DNA of 64,000 nucleotides, taken from NCBI GenBank assembly GCA_011390885.1, contig JAABRO010000007.1, positions 1 to 64,000 on the forward strand, written 5' to 3'. The notes under the pieces are model-generated. The model did no database searches. It had not been told where the DNA came from and saw only the letters and a program-made list of their open reading frames with translations. The stretch comes from Gemmatimonas sp. Its GTDB lineage: Bacteria > Gemmatimonadota > Gemmatimonadetes > Gemmatimonadales > Gemmatimonadaceae. Position 1 is the stretch's first letter, and each line of letters starts with the position of its first letter. Positions 20,263 through 29,742 of the stretch are shown here, one piece after another. A program made the translations under genes and the position numbers.

Positions 20263-20808
20263 TCAGCGCGCCGCGCCCGTCCCCGTGAGCGGCACCTCGA
20301 GCAGCTTGCGCGCCGGCTGTGGGTCGCGCGTGAGGTACACCTGCAGCCGGTCCACGACCACGGGCGCCGTCACCCGCAGCGCCAGCAGCTCCCGCTCGGT
20401 CACGCGCGTGAGCGTGCGGTAGAAGTTGAGCGTGCAGTGCGGCGTGAACAGGAAGCGCGACGGCTTGAAGGGCAGGCCGCTCGTGGCGATGCGTTCGTGC
20501 AGCGTGCGCAACGGCCCGTGCGGGTCGAGCGGCAGCGAGATGATGTCCGTCTGCATGAAGCGCACCGGCGCGCCGAACGAGAGCGTGAGCGGCGCCGTGG
20601 TCGCCCCGATCGGTTCGAGCGCCTCGCGAATGCGCTCGACGGGCGTGTCGGTGGGAATCGCCCCGACGCCCGAGGACCCGACCAGCGTGACGTGCGGCGG
20701 CGTGAGGCGCGCGAGCTTGGGATCGTACCGTTCCTGAATCGCGCGCACCTGCGCGCCGGCCTCACCGGGCAACTCGGTGAGCACGAAGATCCCGAACGAC
20801 GCCGCCAT
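20263..20808 (-). CDS. 2'-5' RNA ligase family / 2H phosphoesterase
   Basis: 181-residue 2H phosphoesterase with both HxT catalytic motifs (PPHVTLVG and PHCTLNF) in the two-lobe arrangement. Enzymes of this fold open cyclic phosphates in RNA or small nucleotides; the physiological substrate is not predictable. GGGAGGG precedes the ATG at good distance. Transcribed away from the DUF2007 gene. Confidence 0.85.
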   Translation of the reverse strand: MAASFGIFVLTELPGEAGAQVRAIQERYDPKLARLTPPHVTLVGSSGVGAIPTDTPVERIREALEPIGATTAPLTLSFGAPVRFMQTDIISLPLDPHGPLRTLHERIATSGLPFKPSRFLFTPHCTLNFYRTLTRVTERELLALRVTAPVVVDRLQVYLTRDPQPARKLLEVPLTGTGAAR

Positions 20809-20885
20809 CCCTGCCCTCCCGAAGTCCGCACGTGGCGCCGGCCGGATGGACGGTGCCGCCCCTCACGCGGGGCCCTGCTGCACTG

Positions 20886-20893
20886 TAGTTTGC
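20886..20893 (+). promoter_or_regulatory. Candidate TAnnTT promoter element, leaderless start
   Basis: TAGTTTGC stands 4 nt before the DUF2007 ATG, and no Shine-Dalgarno sequence is present. The same arrangement occurs before fabI. Confidence 0.4.
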
Positions 20894-20897
20894 TCGC

Positions 20898-21167
20898 ATG
20901 GGAGAAGCCATGGTCGTGATTCGCGAATACGTCAGCGAGACCGAAGCGCACATCGCGCGCAGCGTGCTCGAGGCCAACGAGATTCCCGCCGTCGTGCTGC
21001 GCGACAACGCGAGCGGGATGCTGCCGTCCATGCACATCATGTTCCCCGTGCGGCTCGCCGTGCGGGACGCCGATGCCTCGCGCGCACTCGCGATCCTCGA
21101 CGCACCGTACGAGGACGACGGCGACTTCGACTTCTCCGGCGACGACTTCCCCAACGGCCTGCGCTGA
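20898..21167 (+). CDS. DUF2007 domain protein (putative signal-transducing small protein)
   Basis: 89 residues. The frame shows the DUF2007 pattern: a strand (MVVIREYVSETEAHIAR), a helix continuing through VLEANEIPAVVL, and a strand/helix pair with VRLAVRDADASRALAIL, ending in an acidic tail EDDGDFDFSGDD. The fold resembles GlnB-like domains; function unknown. It probably leads a run with the SDR and Sua5-type genes downstream (4 bp and -4 bp spacing). Confidence 0.8.
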   Translation: MGEAMVVIREYVSETEAHIARSVLEANEIPAVVLRDNASGMLPSMHIMFPVRLAVRDADASRALAILDAPYEDDGDFDFSGDDFPNGLR

Positions 21168-21171
21168 CCGC

Positions 21172-21987
21172 ATGTCGCGCCCGCCGTTCGCCGGTGCGGT
21201 CGTCTGCATCACCGGGGCGTCCAGCGGCATCGGGGCCGAGCTGGCTCGGCAGTGTGCCGTCCAGGGGGCGCGTCTCGCCCTGGCCGCGCGTGACACCGCC
21301 CGCCTCGAGGCCGTCGCCGCCGAGTGCCGCGCCCTCGGCGCGGAGGCCCTCGTGGTGCGCACCGACGTGGCCGTCGAGGCCGACTGCCGCGCCATGCTCG
21401 ACGCCGTGATCGCGCGCTACGGCCGCCTCGACATGCTCGTGAACAACGCCGGCGTCGGCGCGAGCGGTCCGTTCCGCGACATCACCGACCTGGGCCTCTT
21501 CGACCGGGTGATGCGCGTGAACTTTCTCGGCAGCGTGTACTGCACATCGTATGCGATGCCGCATCTCGTGGCCTCGCGCGGCCGGCTCGTGGCGGTCAGC
21601 TCGCTCACCGGGCTCGCCGGCGTTCCCAAGCGCACCGCGTACGGTGCCACCAAGCACGCCATGGCCGGCTTCTTCGACTCGCTGCGCATCGAACTCGACG
21701 GCACCGGGGTGAGCGTCACCGTGGCCTATCCGGGATTCGTGTTCTCCGAGATCAACGCGCACGCGCTCGGCCCCGACGGCCAGCCGTGGGGCGAACGCGG
21801 CTACAAGCGGCGCCCCGGCGAGACCATGGCCACCGACAAATGCGCTCGCCTCATTCTCGGCGCCGCCGCCGCCCGCGACCGCGACGTGGTCATGACGTGG
21901 CGTGGCAAGGTGGGACGCGTGCTCAAGCTCGTGGCGCCGTCGCTGGTCGACCGCCTGGCGAAGCGCGCCATCGACGGCAAGCAGTGA
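21172..21987 (+). CDS. SDR family NAD(P)-dependent oxidoreductase
   Basis: 271-residue classical SDR. TGASSGIG cofactor loop, NNAGVG, catalytic Ser in VAVSSLTGLAG and YGATKHA as Tyr-x3-Lys are present. The C-terminal ~40 residues are basic and hydrophobic, as in membrane-associated acyl-reducing SDRs, but the substrate is unknown. The ATG is 4 bp after the DUF2007 stop; its stop overlaps the GTG of the Sua5 gene (GTGA). Confidence 0.9.
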   Translation: MSRPPFAGAVVCITGASSGIGAELARQCAVQGARLALAARDTARLEAVAAECRALGAEALVVRTDVAVEADCRAMLDAVIARYGRLDMLVNNAGVGASGPFRDITDLGLFDRVMRVNFLGSVYCTSYAMPHLVASRGRLVAVSSLTGLAGVPKRTAYGATKHAMAGFFDSLRIELDGTGVSVTVAYPGFVFSEINAHALGPDGQPWGERGYKRRPGETMATDKCARLILGAAAARDRDVVMTWRGKVGRVLKLVAPSLVDRLAKRAIDGKQ

Positions 21988-22988
21988 CCTCGGCCATTCG
22001 CACCGTCACTCCCGAGGCGCTCGCCGACGCCGCCGCGCGCATCCGCCGCGGCGAGCTCGTGGCCTTCCCCACCGAGACCGTGTACGGCCTCGGCGCGCAC
22101 GCGCTCGACCCCGACGCCGTCGCGCGCATCTTCGCCGCGAAGGGACGGCCGGCGTGGAACCCGGTCATCGTGCACGTCGCCGACACCGACGCCGCCCGCG
22201 CCCTCGTGGCCGACTGGCCCGATCGGGCGACGCGCCTGGCCGCCGCCTGCTGGCCCGGCCCGCTCACGCTCGTGCTGCGCAAGCGCGCCGTCGTGCCCGA
22301 CGTCGTCACCGCCGGCACCGACACGGTGGCGCTGCGCGTGCCCGCGCACCCGGTCGCGCTCGCCCTGCTGCGCGAGGCCGGCGTGCCGATCGCCGCGCCG
22401 AGCGCGAACCGCTTCACGCAGCTCTCGCCCACCACCGCGGCGCACGTGGTGACCGCGCTTGGCGACCGCGTGCCGCTCGTGCTCGACGGTGGCCCCTGCG
22501 ACGTGGGCATCGAGAGCACGGTGCTCGACCTCACGGGGGACGTGCCCACCGTGCTGCGCACCGGCGCGCTCGATGCGGACACGCTGGCGGGGCTGCTCGG
22601 CGAGCCGGTGCGCATCGGTGCGCCGCGCGCCGTCCTCGCCGACGCGCCCCGGCCGTCGCCAGGCATGGCGGAGCGGCACTACGCGCCCCGCGCCGAGGTG
22701 TGGCTGGTGGAGGCCGGCGGCCGCACCGAGGCGGAGCGGGCCGTGGCGGAGCGCTTGGCGTCCCCGTCGGCCATGGTGGGCGCGATCGCGCGGGGCGACG
22801 GCTGGGCCCCGACCGGCGCGATGCCGGTGCACCGACTCCCCGACGATCCGGCCGGCTTCGCCCGCGGGCTCTACGCCGCGCTGCACGACCTCGACGCCGC
22901 CGGCTGCGCGGTGGTCGTGGTCGACGCCCCGCCCGCGACGGGGCGGTGGGCCGGTGTGCACGACCGCCTGACCCGCGCCACGCGCTGA
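21984..22988 (+). CDS. L-threonylcarbamoyladenylate synthase (Sua5/YrdC type)
   Basis: Makes threonylcarbamoyl-AMP for the t6A modification of ANN-decoding tRNAs. 334 residues: an N-terminal YrdC domain (GELVAFPTETVYGLGAHA, KGRPAWNPVIVHV, APSANRFTQLSPT) followed by a C-terminal Sua5 domain after the PSPGMAERHYAP linker, so it is the long Sua5 type rather than short TsaC. The usual KxR of the first motif appears as RKRAVVPD. GTG 21984 overlaps the SDR stop by 4 bp and gives the complete YrdC start. Confidence 0.92.
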   Translation: MTSAIRTVTPEALADAAARIRRGELVAFPTETVYGLGAHALDPDAVARIFAAKGRPAWNPVIVHVADTDAARALVADWPDRATRLAAACWPGPLTLVLRKRAVVPDVVTAGTDTVALRVPAHPVALALLREAGVPIAAPSANRFTQLSPTTAAHVVTALGDRVPLVLDGGPCDVGIESTVLDLTGDVPTVLRTGALDADTLAGLLGEPVRIGAPRAVLADAPRPSPGMAERHYAPRAEVWLVEAGGRTEAERAVAERLASPSAMVGAIARGDGWAPTGAMPVHRLPDDPAGFARGLYAALHDLDAAGCAVVVVDAPPATGRWAGVHDRLTRATR

Positions 22989-23041
22989 CGGACGACCTGG
23001 TCGGTCGGCCCGCGTGGGCTGTCCCGGCTCTCGCGGACGGA

Positions 23042-23049
23042 TAGATTGC
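23042..23049 (+). promoter_or_regulatory. Candidate TAnnTT promoter element, leaderless start of fabI
   Basis: TAGATTGC ends 4 nt before the fabI ATG. A near-identical element (GTAGATTGCG) lies before the M20 amidohydrolase. There is no TTG about 20 nt upstream, unlike the Bacteroidetes consensus. Confidence 0.4.
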
Positions 23050-23053
23050 GCGA

Positions 23054-23968
23054 ATGCTTCCGATCGATCTCTCCGGCAAGCGCGCCCTCGTCGCGGGCGT
23101 CGCCGATGATGGCGGCTTCGGCTTCGCCATTGCGAAGGCCCTCGCCCAGGCGGGTGCCACCGTGTGCGTGGCCACGTGGCCGCCCGCGCTCAACATCTTC
23201 CTCAACCTGCTCGAGCGCGGCAAGCTCGACGAGTCGCGCACCCTGCCCGACGGGTCACTCTTCTCGTTCGAGCGCATCTATCCGCTCGACGCGCTCTACG
23301 ACACGATGGCCGACGTGCCCGAGGACGTGCGCACGTCCAAGCGCTACGCCGACGTCGGCGACTTCACGATCGGCGGCCTTGCGGCGCGCCTCGTGGAGGA
23401 CTTCGGCGAGCAACCGCTCGACATCGTCTTCCACTCGCTCGCCAACGGCCCCGAGGTCAAGAAGCCGCTGGCCGAGGTGAGCCGTCGCGGCTATCTCGAC
23501 GCCATCTCGGCGAGCGCCTACTCGTTCGTGGCCATGGTGCAGCAGTTCGGACCGCTCATGCGGACGGGCGGCTCGTTCGGCTCGCTCACCTACATGGCGA
23601 GCGAGCGCGCGATTCCGGGCTACGGCGGCGGCATGTCGTCGGCCAAGGCAGCGCTCGAGAGCGACACGCGCACGCTGGCGTTCGAGGCGGGGCGCAAGTG
23701 GGGGCTGCGCGTGAATACCATTTCAGCGGGGCCGTTCGCATCGCGCGCGGCCAAGGCGATCGGCATCATCACCAACATGGTGGAGTACTGCCGCGTCAAC
23801 TCGCCGCTCCCGGAGGAGCTCGAGGCCATGGAAGTCGGCTACACGGCCGCGTTCCTCGCGAGCCCGATGGCGGCCGGCATCACCGGCGCCACGGTGTACG
23901 TGGACAAGGGCTACCACGCGATGGGCATGGCCGTGGACATCCCGGCTGCGCCGCCGTCAGGCGACTGA
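23054..23968 (+). CDS. fabI: Enoyl-[acyl-carrier-protein] reductase, plant/chlamydial-type FabI
   Basis: Last step of each fatty-acid elongation cycle: NAD(P)H-dependent reduction of trans-2-enoyl-ACP. 304 residues, longer than the ~260 of E. coli FabI because of an insert after the cofactor strand (about residues 50-105), as in the plant plastid and Chlamydia/Bacteroidetes enzymes. The catalytic stretch [19 protein letters not shown] contains the catalytic Tyr and Lys, and [17 protein letters not shown] the substrate loop. It appears to be monocistronic and is followed 40 bp later by the sensor kinase gene. Confidence 0.94.
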   Translation: MLPIDLSGKRALVAGVADDGGFGFAIAKALAQAGATVCVATWPPALNIFLNLLERGKLDESRTLPDGSLFSFERIYPLDALYDTMADVPEDVRTSKRYADVGDFTIGGLAARLVEDFGEQPLDIVFHSLANGPEVKKPLAEVSRRGYLDAISASAYSFVAMVQQFGPLMRTGGSFGSLTYMASERAIPGYGGGMSSAKAALESDTRTLAFEAGRKWGLRVNTISAGPFASRAAKAIGIITNMVEYCRVNSPLPEELEAMEVGYTAAFLASPMAAGITGATVYVDKGYHAMGMAVDIPAAPPSGD

Positions 23969-24007
23969 CGGCGGCGCATGTCTCCCTGACGCTCCGCGGC
24001 GACCGAG

Positions 24008-26656
24008 ATGATCGTGTCCTGGCTGCGCCGCATGCATGTGCGCCTCGCGCTGCTCATGCTCGCCGTCACGGCGCCGCTGATCGTCGCGCACTCGCTCCAC
24101 ACGGCGTCGCAGGCGGAACTCAGTCGCGCGTCGGCGGAGGAGCGGGTGCAGCAAGCGGCCGAACTCATGGCCAACCGGGTGGACGACTGGCTCGAGAGTG
24201 CGAACGCCGCCTTCCTGTCCCTCGACGATCCGGTCCGTCGTCACTGGGATGATCGTGCTCGCCTCGATTCCGCATTGAGCCTTGCGTCCGCGGCGTCGAA
24301 TCAGAAGTTCGTGAACTTCTTCGTGGTCGATACCAGCGGTCGGAATCGCGGCAGCGGGCGGCCCACGGCCGACCGGGATACGATCAACTATCTCGAGCGC
24401 GACTATTACGGGGACGCGCTGCGTTCCACGGCCACCGTCGTCGGCGCACCGCGGCAGTCGTTCGTCCTGCCAGGCCGTCCCTGGGTGGTGATGTTCGCGC
24501 GCGCACTGCGCGATCCGGCCGGGCGCGCGTTCGGAGTGATCGCGTCCCCCGTTCGCATCGACACGCTCACGGATTTCGTGCGGGTGGCCGCGTTCTCGCA
24601 GCCCCCGCTCGTGACCATCATCGACACGAGCGGACGCATCGTCGCGCGCTCAACCGCTCCCGACTCGTTCCTCGGCCGGACGGTCGGAGCCGGATCCGTC
24701 CCCCGCTCGGCGTTCTCCACGCGCCCCCGGCTCGCGACGGGCACCGACGAGGACGGCGTGGCCCGCCTCACGGCCTCCGTTGCCGCGCAACGCGCGCCAT
24801 GGCTCGTCCGCGTCGGCCTGCCGCTCACGGTGTTCGAGGCCCCCCTGCAGAAGCAGGCGCGTGACGACTTCCTCCTCTCCCTCTACGCGGTCTTCGTGGC
24901 TGCGGCCGGCGCACTGCTGATCGGCGGGCGCATCATTCGTCCGCTCGAGGCGCTCACCAGCGATGCGCAGCGAATTGCCGGTGGCGCCCCCGACCATCGC
25001 TCCCAGGTGACCGGCCCGCTCGAGGTGGAGATGCTGCGCGACGCCATGAATCGCATGGCAGAGGCCGCCGAGCGGCGCAACGCCGCGCTGGCCGAGAGCG
25101 AGCGGCGCTACCGCTTCCTCTTCGAATCCAATCCCCTCCCGATGTGGGCCTGGGACGCGGACTCGATGGAAATCGTCGCGGTGAACGAGGCAACGGTCGC
25201 GCACTACGGCTACCCGAGGGAACGGCTCGTAGGACACGCCATCACCACGCTGCTCGACCCGTCCGAGCACGAACGGTTCGGCCAGCGTCGCCTGCCGTTC
25301 ACCGAGGAGCGCCAGCACGCCGGAACGTGGCGGCACCGCACGGCGAATGGGCGGATCTGCGAGATGGAGATCATCACGACCTCGTCGCGACGGCTCGGGA
25401 CGGACAGCTGGCTGTCGATCGGGATCGATGTCACGGCGCGCAACGAGGCCGAACGGGCTCTCGCGCGGAGCGAGGAGCAGCTGCGCCAGTCGCAGAAGAT
25501 GGAAGCCGTCGGTGCCTTTGCGGGTGGGATCGCGCACGACTTCAACAACCTGCTGACCGGCATCGTCGGATTCTGCGAGCTTGCGCTCGCCGACCTGGCG
25601 TCGAGCCATCCCGTGCGCCGCGACATCGCCGAGGTGCGCGTGCTGGCGGATCGTGGCGCCGCCCTCACCCGGCAGATCCTGACCGTCAGCCGCAAGCAGG
25701 CCCTGCAGCCCACCGTGCTCGATCTCAACGCGCTGGTGGCCGATCTCGAGCGCCTGTTCGCGCGCCTCGTGGGTGAGGACATCCACTTCAGGACCGCCCG
25801 TGATCACACCGCGGGTGCGATCTGGGCTGATGCGAGCCAGCTCGAGCAGGTGCTGCTCAACCTCGTTGCGAATGCGCGTGATGCGATGCCGTCCGGTGGC
25901 GTCCTCTCGATCGAGACGCACCACGTCGCACTCGATGAGGCCGCGACGTTCGGGCTCGAACCCAAGGCCTGGACGATGCTGCTCGTGCGCGACACCGGGG
26001 TGGGCATGACGGCAGCGGTACGCGAGCGCATCTTCGAACCGTTCTTCACCACGAAGGTGCGCGGCAAGGGCACCGGGCTTGGACTCGCCCTCGCGTACGC
26101 CCTCCTCCAGGAGCTGCAAGGCGTCATCACCTGCGAGAGCGCGCCGGGCCAGGGCACCACCTTTCGGCTCTTCTTTCCGGTAGCGGCGGGGGCGAGCGAG
26201 GCGGTCGACTCCATCACGGCAACGGAGCCCGCTCCGGTCGCCGGCTCCGAGACGATCCTGCTCGTGGAGGACGAGGAGTCGGTGCGCGTGGTCGCCGCCG
26301 CGGCGCTCGAGCGGAGCGGCTTCCGCGTGCTCAGCGCCAGCGACGGCAGGGATGCACTCAGGTGCTCGCGTGCCTTCGAGGGACCGATCGACCTGCTGCT
26401 CACCGACGTGGTCATGCCGGGGATGCACGGTCGCGAACTCGCCGAGATCGTGATGCGCGAACGACAGGAGTTGCGGGTGTTGTTCGCATCGGGCTACACC
26501 GATGACGCGGTGCTGCTTCGGGGCATTCGCGTGGATCAAGTGCCGTTCCTGCAGAAGCCGTTCACGCCGGCGCAGTTGGTGACCCTGGTGCGCGCGGTGC
26601 TCGACGCGCCCCGCGTGTCGCTGCACGAAGTCGGGGAATCACCGCTCGTCAACTGA
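24008..26656 (+). CDS. Membrane hybrid histidine kinase (dCache-like, HAMP, PAS, HisKA, HATPase, REC)
   Basis: 882 residues. Transmembrane helices at about 12-30 and 288-308 enclose a ~255-residue extracytoplasmic sensor of dCache-like character. HAMP (about 309-360), PAS (about 360-480), HisKA with phosphoacceptor H510 in GGIAHDFNN, HATPase with NARDAM, DTGVGM and GTGLGLALAYAL, and a C-terminal receiver (about 745-870) with phosphoacceptor D800 in LLLTDVVMPG and Lys in LQKPF. With the receiver fused, it either self-regulates or passes phosphate to an unlinked histidine phosphotransferase. Ligand unknown. Confidence 0.93.
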   Translation: MIVSWLRRMHVRLALLMLAVTAPLIVAHSLHTASQAELSRASAEERVQQAAELMANRVDDWLESANAAFLSLDDPVRRHWDDRARLDSALSLASAASNQKFVNFFVVDTSGRNRGSGRPTADRDTINYLERDYYGDALRSTATVVGAPRQSFVLPGRPWVVMFARALRDPAGRAFGVIASPVRIDTLTDFVRVAAFSQPPLVTIIDTSGRIVARSTAPDSFLGRTVGAGSVPRSAFSTRPRLATGTDEDGVARLTASVAAQRAPWLVRVGLPLTVFEAPLQKQARDDFLLSLYAVFVAAAGALLIGGRIIRPLEALTSDAQRIAGGAPDHRSQVTGPLEVEMLRDAMNRMAEAAERRNAALAESERRYRFLFESNPLPMWAWDADSMEIVAVNEATVAHYGYPRERLVGHAITTLLDPSEHERFGQRRLPFTEERQHAGTWRHRTANGRICEMEIITTSSRRLGTDSWLSIGIDVTARNEAERALARSEEQLRQSQKMEAVGAFAGGIAHDFNNLLTGIVGFCELALADLASSHPVRRDIAEVRVLADRGAALTRQILTVSRKQALQPTVLDLNALVADLERLFARLVGEDIHFRTARDHTAGAIWADASQLEQVLLNLVANARDAMPSGGVLSIETHHVALDEAATFGLEPKAWTMLLVRDTGVGMTAAVRERIFEPFFTTKVRGKGTGLGLALAYALLQELQGVITCESAPGQGTTFRLFFPVAAGASEAVDSITATEPAPVAGSETILLVEDEESVRVVAAAALERSGFRVLSASDGRDALRCSRAFEGPIDLLLTDVVMPGMHGRELAEIVMRERQELRVLFASGYTDDAVLLRGIRVDQVPFLQKPFTPAQLVTLVRAVLDAPRVSLHEVGESPLVN

Positions 26657-26670
26657 CCGGTCTCGTCACC

Positions 26671-27165
26671 ATGCTGATCGTCCTGCTCGTCATGGCGTCG
26701 GTCGTGTCGACCGCGGTCGCCGTCGTCGTGGGCGGCCTGCTGCTGCCGACGCGACATTCCGTGTCGCACGGCGTGCACCTGCGCGCCGCGCCGGCGTCGG
26801 TCTGGTCGCTCGTCGCCAACCCGGTGGGATACGCAGCGTGGCAGCGGCGCGTGCAGACCGTCGAGCTCCTCGACCGAGCGCCGCTGCGCTGGCGCGAGTT
26901 CGGTGACGGAGGCAGCGTTGCGCTCGAGGTCACGCAGCTCGACGCACCGGTGCGCTTCGTGGCCGTGGTGCTCGACGAGGACGTGACGCGTCGACCCGAG
27001 CGCACGTTCACGCTGGCCGAAGAGGACGGCGGCACTCGGGTGACGTACACCGAGGCGAGCGTTCACCGGAATCCGGTCGCCCGGTTCATTTATCGCTACT
27101 GGCTCAAGCCGGATCACGCGATCATTCGCGTACTGCAGGACCTGCAACGCACGCTCGGGGAGTAG
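26671..27165 (+). CDS. SRPBCC family protein with N-terminal membrane anchor
   Basis: 164 residues: a hydrophobic helix (1-25), then a polyketide-cyclase/START-like (SRPBCC) domain with the typical first strand SHGVHLRAAPASVWSLVANPVGYAAW and a closing helix. These domains hold hydrophobic ligands; the ligand here is unknown. It begins 14 bp after the hybrid kinase stop and may be co-transcribed with it. Confidence 0.78.
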   Translation: MLIVLLVMASVVSTAVAVVVGGLLLPTRHSVSHGVHLRAAPASVWSLVANPVGYAAWQRRVQTVELLDRAPLRWREFGDGGSVALEVTQLDAPVRFVAVVLDEDVTRRPERTFTLAEEDGGTRVTYTEASVHRNPVARFIYRYWLKPDHAIIRVLQDLQRTLGE

Positions 27166-27199
27166 CGGCGGCCACGCGCCCCCCCCCGCGTGTCGAGGC

Positions 27200-28456
27200 T
27201 CAATCAGGCACGCGAACCCTCACCAGCCGACGGATGCTCGCGATGCCCAGCACCGGTCCGAGCGCGAGCACGGGGAACGCCCACGCCCAGCCGATCGCCG
27301 CGGCGAGCAGCGGCACCAGCTGGATCGTGACCGTGGTGAGCAGGAAGCCGAGCGAAACCTGCAGCGTGAGCGCCGTGCCAACGGCTTCCGGGGCCACACT
27401 CTCGGTCACGAGCACGCTGAACTGCGCGCTGTCCGCGATCACGAAGAAGCCCCACACGAGCGCCACCGGGGCCAGCAGCCACCAGCTGCGCCCGAACGTG
27501 AGGCCGATGAGCACGGCACACACGCCGCTCACCGCCATCGCGCGCATCACCAGCCGTTCGCGGCCGATGCGATCGGCCACCAGCCCGCCCCACAGGCAGC
27601 CGATGCCACCCACCGCGATCACGCCGAACGCCACCACGCCCACCAGCCACGGCGGCGAGGCGACGGCCCCCGGCACGGCGCGGCGTGCCACTTCGCTTGC
27701 CGCGAAGAACGCCGCAATCCACGTCCAGAAGCTGTACAGCTCCGCCATGTGGCCGAGGTAGCCACCGAGCGCCAGTCGGTAGCGACGGTCGCGCAGCACG
27801 TCCGCCACGCGCGACCAGCGGAACGGACGCGACGGAAACGCGAACGGACCGTCCCGATAGCCCACCCACACGATCAGCGCGGCGAGCAGCGCGCTCGCAC
27901 TCGCGCCGACTCCGATGTGCCACGCGGTGGCCGACGGGATCGCCTGTGCGAGATAGGGCGTGGCCTTGCCCACCGTGAGGGCGCCCACGATCGCGCCCAC
28001 CGCGAGCCCTCGACGCGCGCGAAACCAGGTGGCGGCCATCTTCATGGCCGGCGGATAGACACCGGCCAGACACGCGCCCGCCATGAAGCGCGACAGCAGC
28101 ACCACACCGAAGCCGTCGGCGAAGGCGAGCGGCAGGTTGGCGATCGCGCCGGCGACCGCGGCGCCCGCGAAGAGGCGGCGTGCGGGCACGATGTCGGCGA
28201 GGTTGCCAAGCGCGCTCACGGCCGTGCCGATCACGAAGCCGAGCTGCACCGCGTTGGTGAGCCAGGCGATTTCGGTCCCGGTCAGCGACCACCGCTCGGC
28301 GAGCTGCGGCGCAGAGGCGCTGCCGGCGAACCAGAGCGCCATGCCGAGCAGCTCGGCGACCGCGAGCAGCCCGAGCATGCGCCAGCGCGCGGGATCGGAG
28401 TCGTCATGAACCAGATGCACGCGCGAAGTATCCGCACGTGCACCCGTTCCGTCCAT
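27200..28456 (-). CDS. Major facilitator superfamily transporter
   Basis: 418 residues with 12 predicted hydrophobic helices, a first helix in the AVAELLGMALWFAGSASAP style of the nitrate/sugar-permease-like MFS branch, and a GGLVADRIGRERL motif between helices 8 and 9 that mirrors the MFS motif A (GxxxDRxGR). Substrate unknown. The first ~25 residues are hydrophilic. The C-terminal Arg-rich tail is short. Probably monocistronic. Confidence 0.9.
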   Translation of the reverse strand: MDGTGARADTSRVHLVHDDSDPARWRMLGLLAVAELLGMALWFAGSASAPQLAERWSLTGTEIAWLTNAVQLGFVIGTAVSALGNLADIVPARRLFAGAAVAGAIANLPLAFADGFGVVLLSRFMAGACLAGVYPPAMKMAATWFRARRGLAVGAIVGALTVGKATPYLAQAIPSATAWHIGVGASASALLAALIVWVGYRDGPFAFPSRPFRWSRVADVLRDRRYRLALGGYLGHMAELYSFWTWIAAFFAASEVARRAVPGAVASPPWLVGVVAFGVIAVGGIGCLWGGLVADRIGRERLVMRAMAVSGVCAVLIGLTFGRSWWLLAPVALVWGFFVIADSAQFSVLVTESVAPEAVGTALTLQVSLGFLLTTVTIQLVPLLAAAIGWAWAFPVLALGPVLGIASIRRLVRVRVPD

Positions 28457-28504
28457 CAGCGGCGCCTCACGCGCAGGCGGCGCGAGGCGCGACTCCGTTC
28501 CGCG

Positions 28505-29569
28505 TCAGCGCAGCCGCGCCGAACGCGCCGAGATCACGCGGGCCTTGCCCGTGACGTCGTAGTAGCCGGTGAGCTGGAGCTTGTACACGGCGTTGCCCTT
28601 CTTCACGAGGTACACGTTGAAGTTGGGCCAGATCTGCAGGTCGGTGCCGGTGACGTTGTACTTGTACCAGGGCTTCGCGCCGAACGGACCGCCGAGCGCA
28701 TCCTGCCCGAAGCTGGGGTTCGGCGTGGCCCGCAGCGCGGCGAGGTCGAGCGTGGCGAAGTCCGCGTCCACCGGCGGCGCCACGAGGATGCCGGCACCAC
28801 CGCTTGCCCCGGAGTTGGCGCGAATCACGAAGCCTTCGAAGCGGATGTCCCACGGACCCGCGGCCGAGGACGTGGCACCGGCCACGAGGTCGAAGAACAC
28901 GGGCGTCGCGCCCACGGTCACCGTGGCCGTGCGCACCGCCGGCAGGGGGGCGTTGGACGTGGGCTGCATGGTGTACTCGAACGTGACCGTGCCCGGCGAG
29001 GTGGCCGTCGCGCCGGCAATGCTGAGCACGCGGAACTTGCCGTACAGCGGCACCGGGAGCACGCGCGAACGCAGGATCACGAACGTGCGCGCGGGGTTGG
29101 CCTGCGCCGCGGCGCCCGTGCCCGTGAACCAGCCCGTGACGCGCGGAATCAGCGATTCCTGCACGAACTCGCCGTCGGCCGGGATCTGCGCCGCCGTCAC
29201 CGCCTCGAACGCCGCGCGTGTGCCCGCGGCCGTGAGCGTCTGGATGGCGGCGTTGCTGATGTTCTCGTTGCCGCAGAGGCAGTAGCCCGACACGGTGCCC
29301 GGACCGGTCGGCCCCGAGTTGAGCGCCACGGTGGTGGCGAACAGCGAGAGATCCCACTCGGTGGAGGTGGCCGGGCTGACCGGCGTCACGGCGCGGATCG
29401 TGTCCCCGAGCTGGATGTACGCCGTGGTCGCGGACGCGTCGACCTGCACCTCGGTGACGGCCGAGTTGATCGGATCCGGTCCGGGCGACACCGGGTCGTC
29501 GGAGTTGCAGGCGGCGAGGGTGGTGAGCGCCGCGACGGCGAGAAGGGACCGCTGGATCGGAGTCGACAT
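28505..29569 (-). CDS. HmuY-family lipoprotein
   Basis: 354-residue lipoprotein with signal peptide and lipobox LTTLAAC at the start of the mature protein. The body shows HmuY family features: AYIQLGDTIRAV, STEWDLSLF, and WYKYNVTGTDLQIWP followed by the KLQLTGYYD strand. In Porphyromonas gingivalis HmuY captures haem for the HmuR receptor; no TonB receptor is next to this gene. The internal ATG at 29569 is the start since it opens the signal peptide. A Fur-like box lies 46-60 nt upstream, which fits iron regulation. Ligand not proven. Confidence 0.78.
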   Translation of the reverse strand: MSTPIQRSLLAVAALTTLAACNSDDPVSPGPDPINSAVTEVQVDASATTAYIQLGDTIRAVTPVSPATSTEWDLSLFATTVALNSGPTGPGTVSGYCLCGNENISNAAIQTLTAAGTRAAFEAVTAAQIPADGEFVQESLIPRVTGWFTGTGAAAQANPARTFVILRSRVLPVPLYGKFRVLSIAGATATSPGTVTFEYTMQPTSNAPLPAVRTATVTVGATPVFFDLVAGATSSAAGPWDIRFEGFVIRANSGASGGAGILVAPPVDADFATLDLAALRATPNPSFGQDALGGPFGAKPWYKYNVTGTDLQIWPNFNVYLVKKGNAVYKLQLTGYYDVTGKARVISARSARLR

Positions 29570-29614
29570 GAAGATCGGAGACCGGGATCGGCGCACCCGA
29601 GGGGCACCGATAGA

Positions 29615-29629
29615 TGAGAATGGTTGTCG
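29615..29629 (-). promoter_or_regulatory. Candidate Fur box before the HmuY-like gene
   Basis: On the + strand TGAGAATGGTTGTCG; 11 of the 14 defined positions of the 7-1-7 Fur consensus (TGATAATnATTATCA) match. It lies in an AT-richer patch in an otherwise GC-rich genome, 46-60 nt before the lipoprotein start. Confidence 0.35.
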
Positions 29630-29742
29630 GGAATGACTGACTGACGGACCGTAACGACCGGGCGCCGGCCCCCTCAATCGGGAGAAGTACCGAGATGGCC
29701 CCCGGAGAGTGCGGAGTGCCCCCTTGCGCACTGGGATATGAA

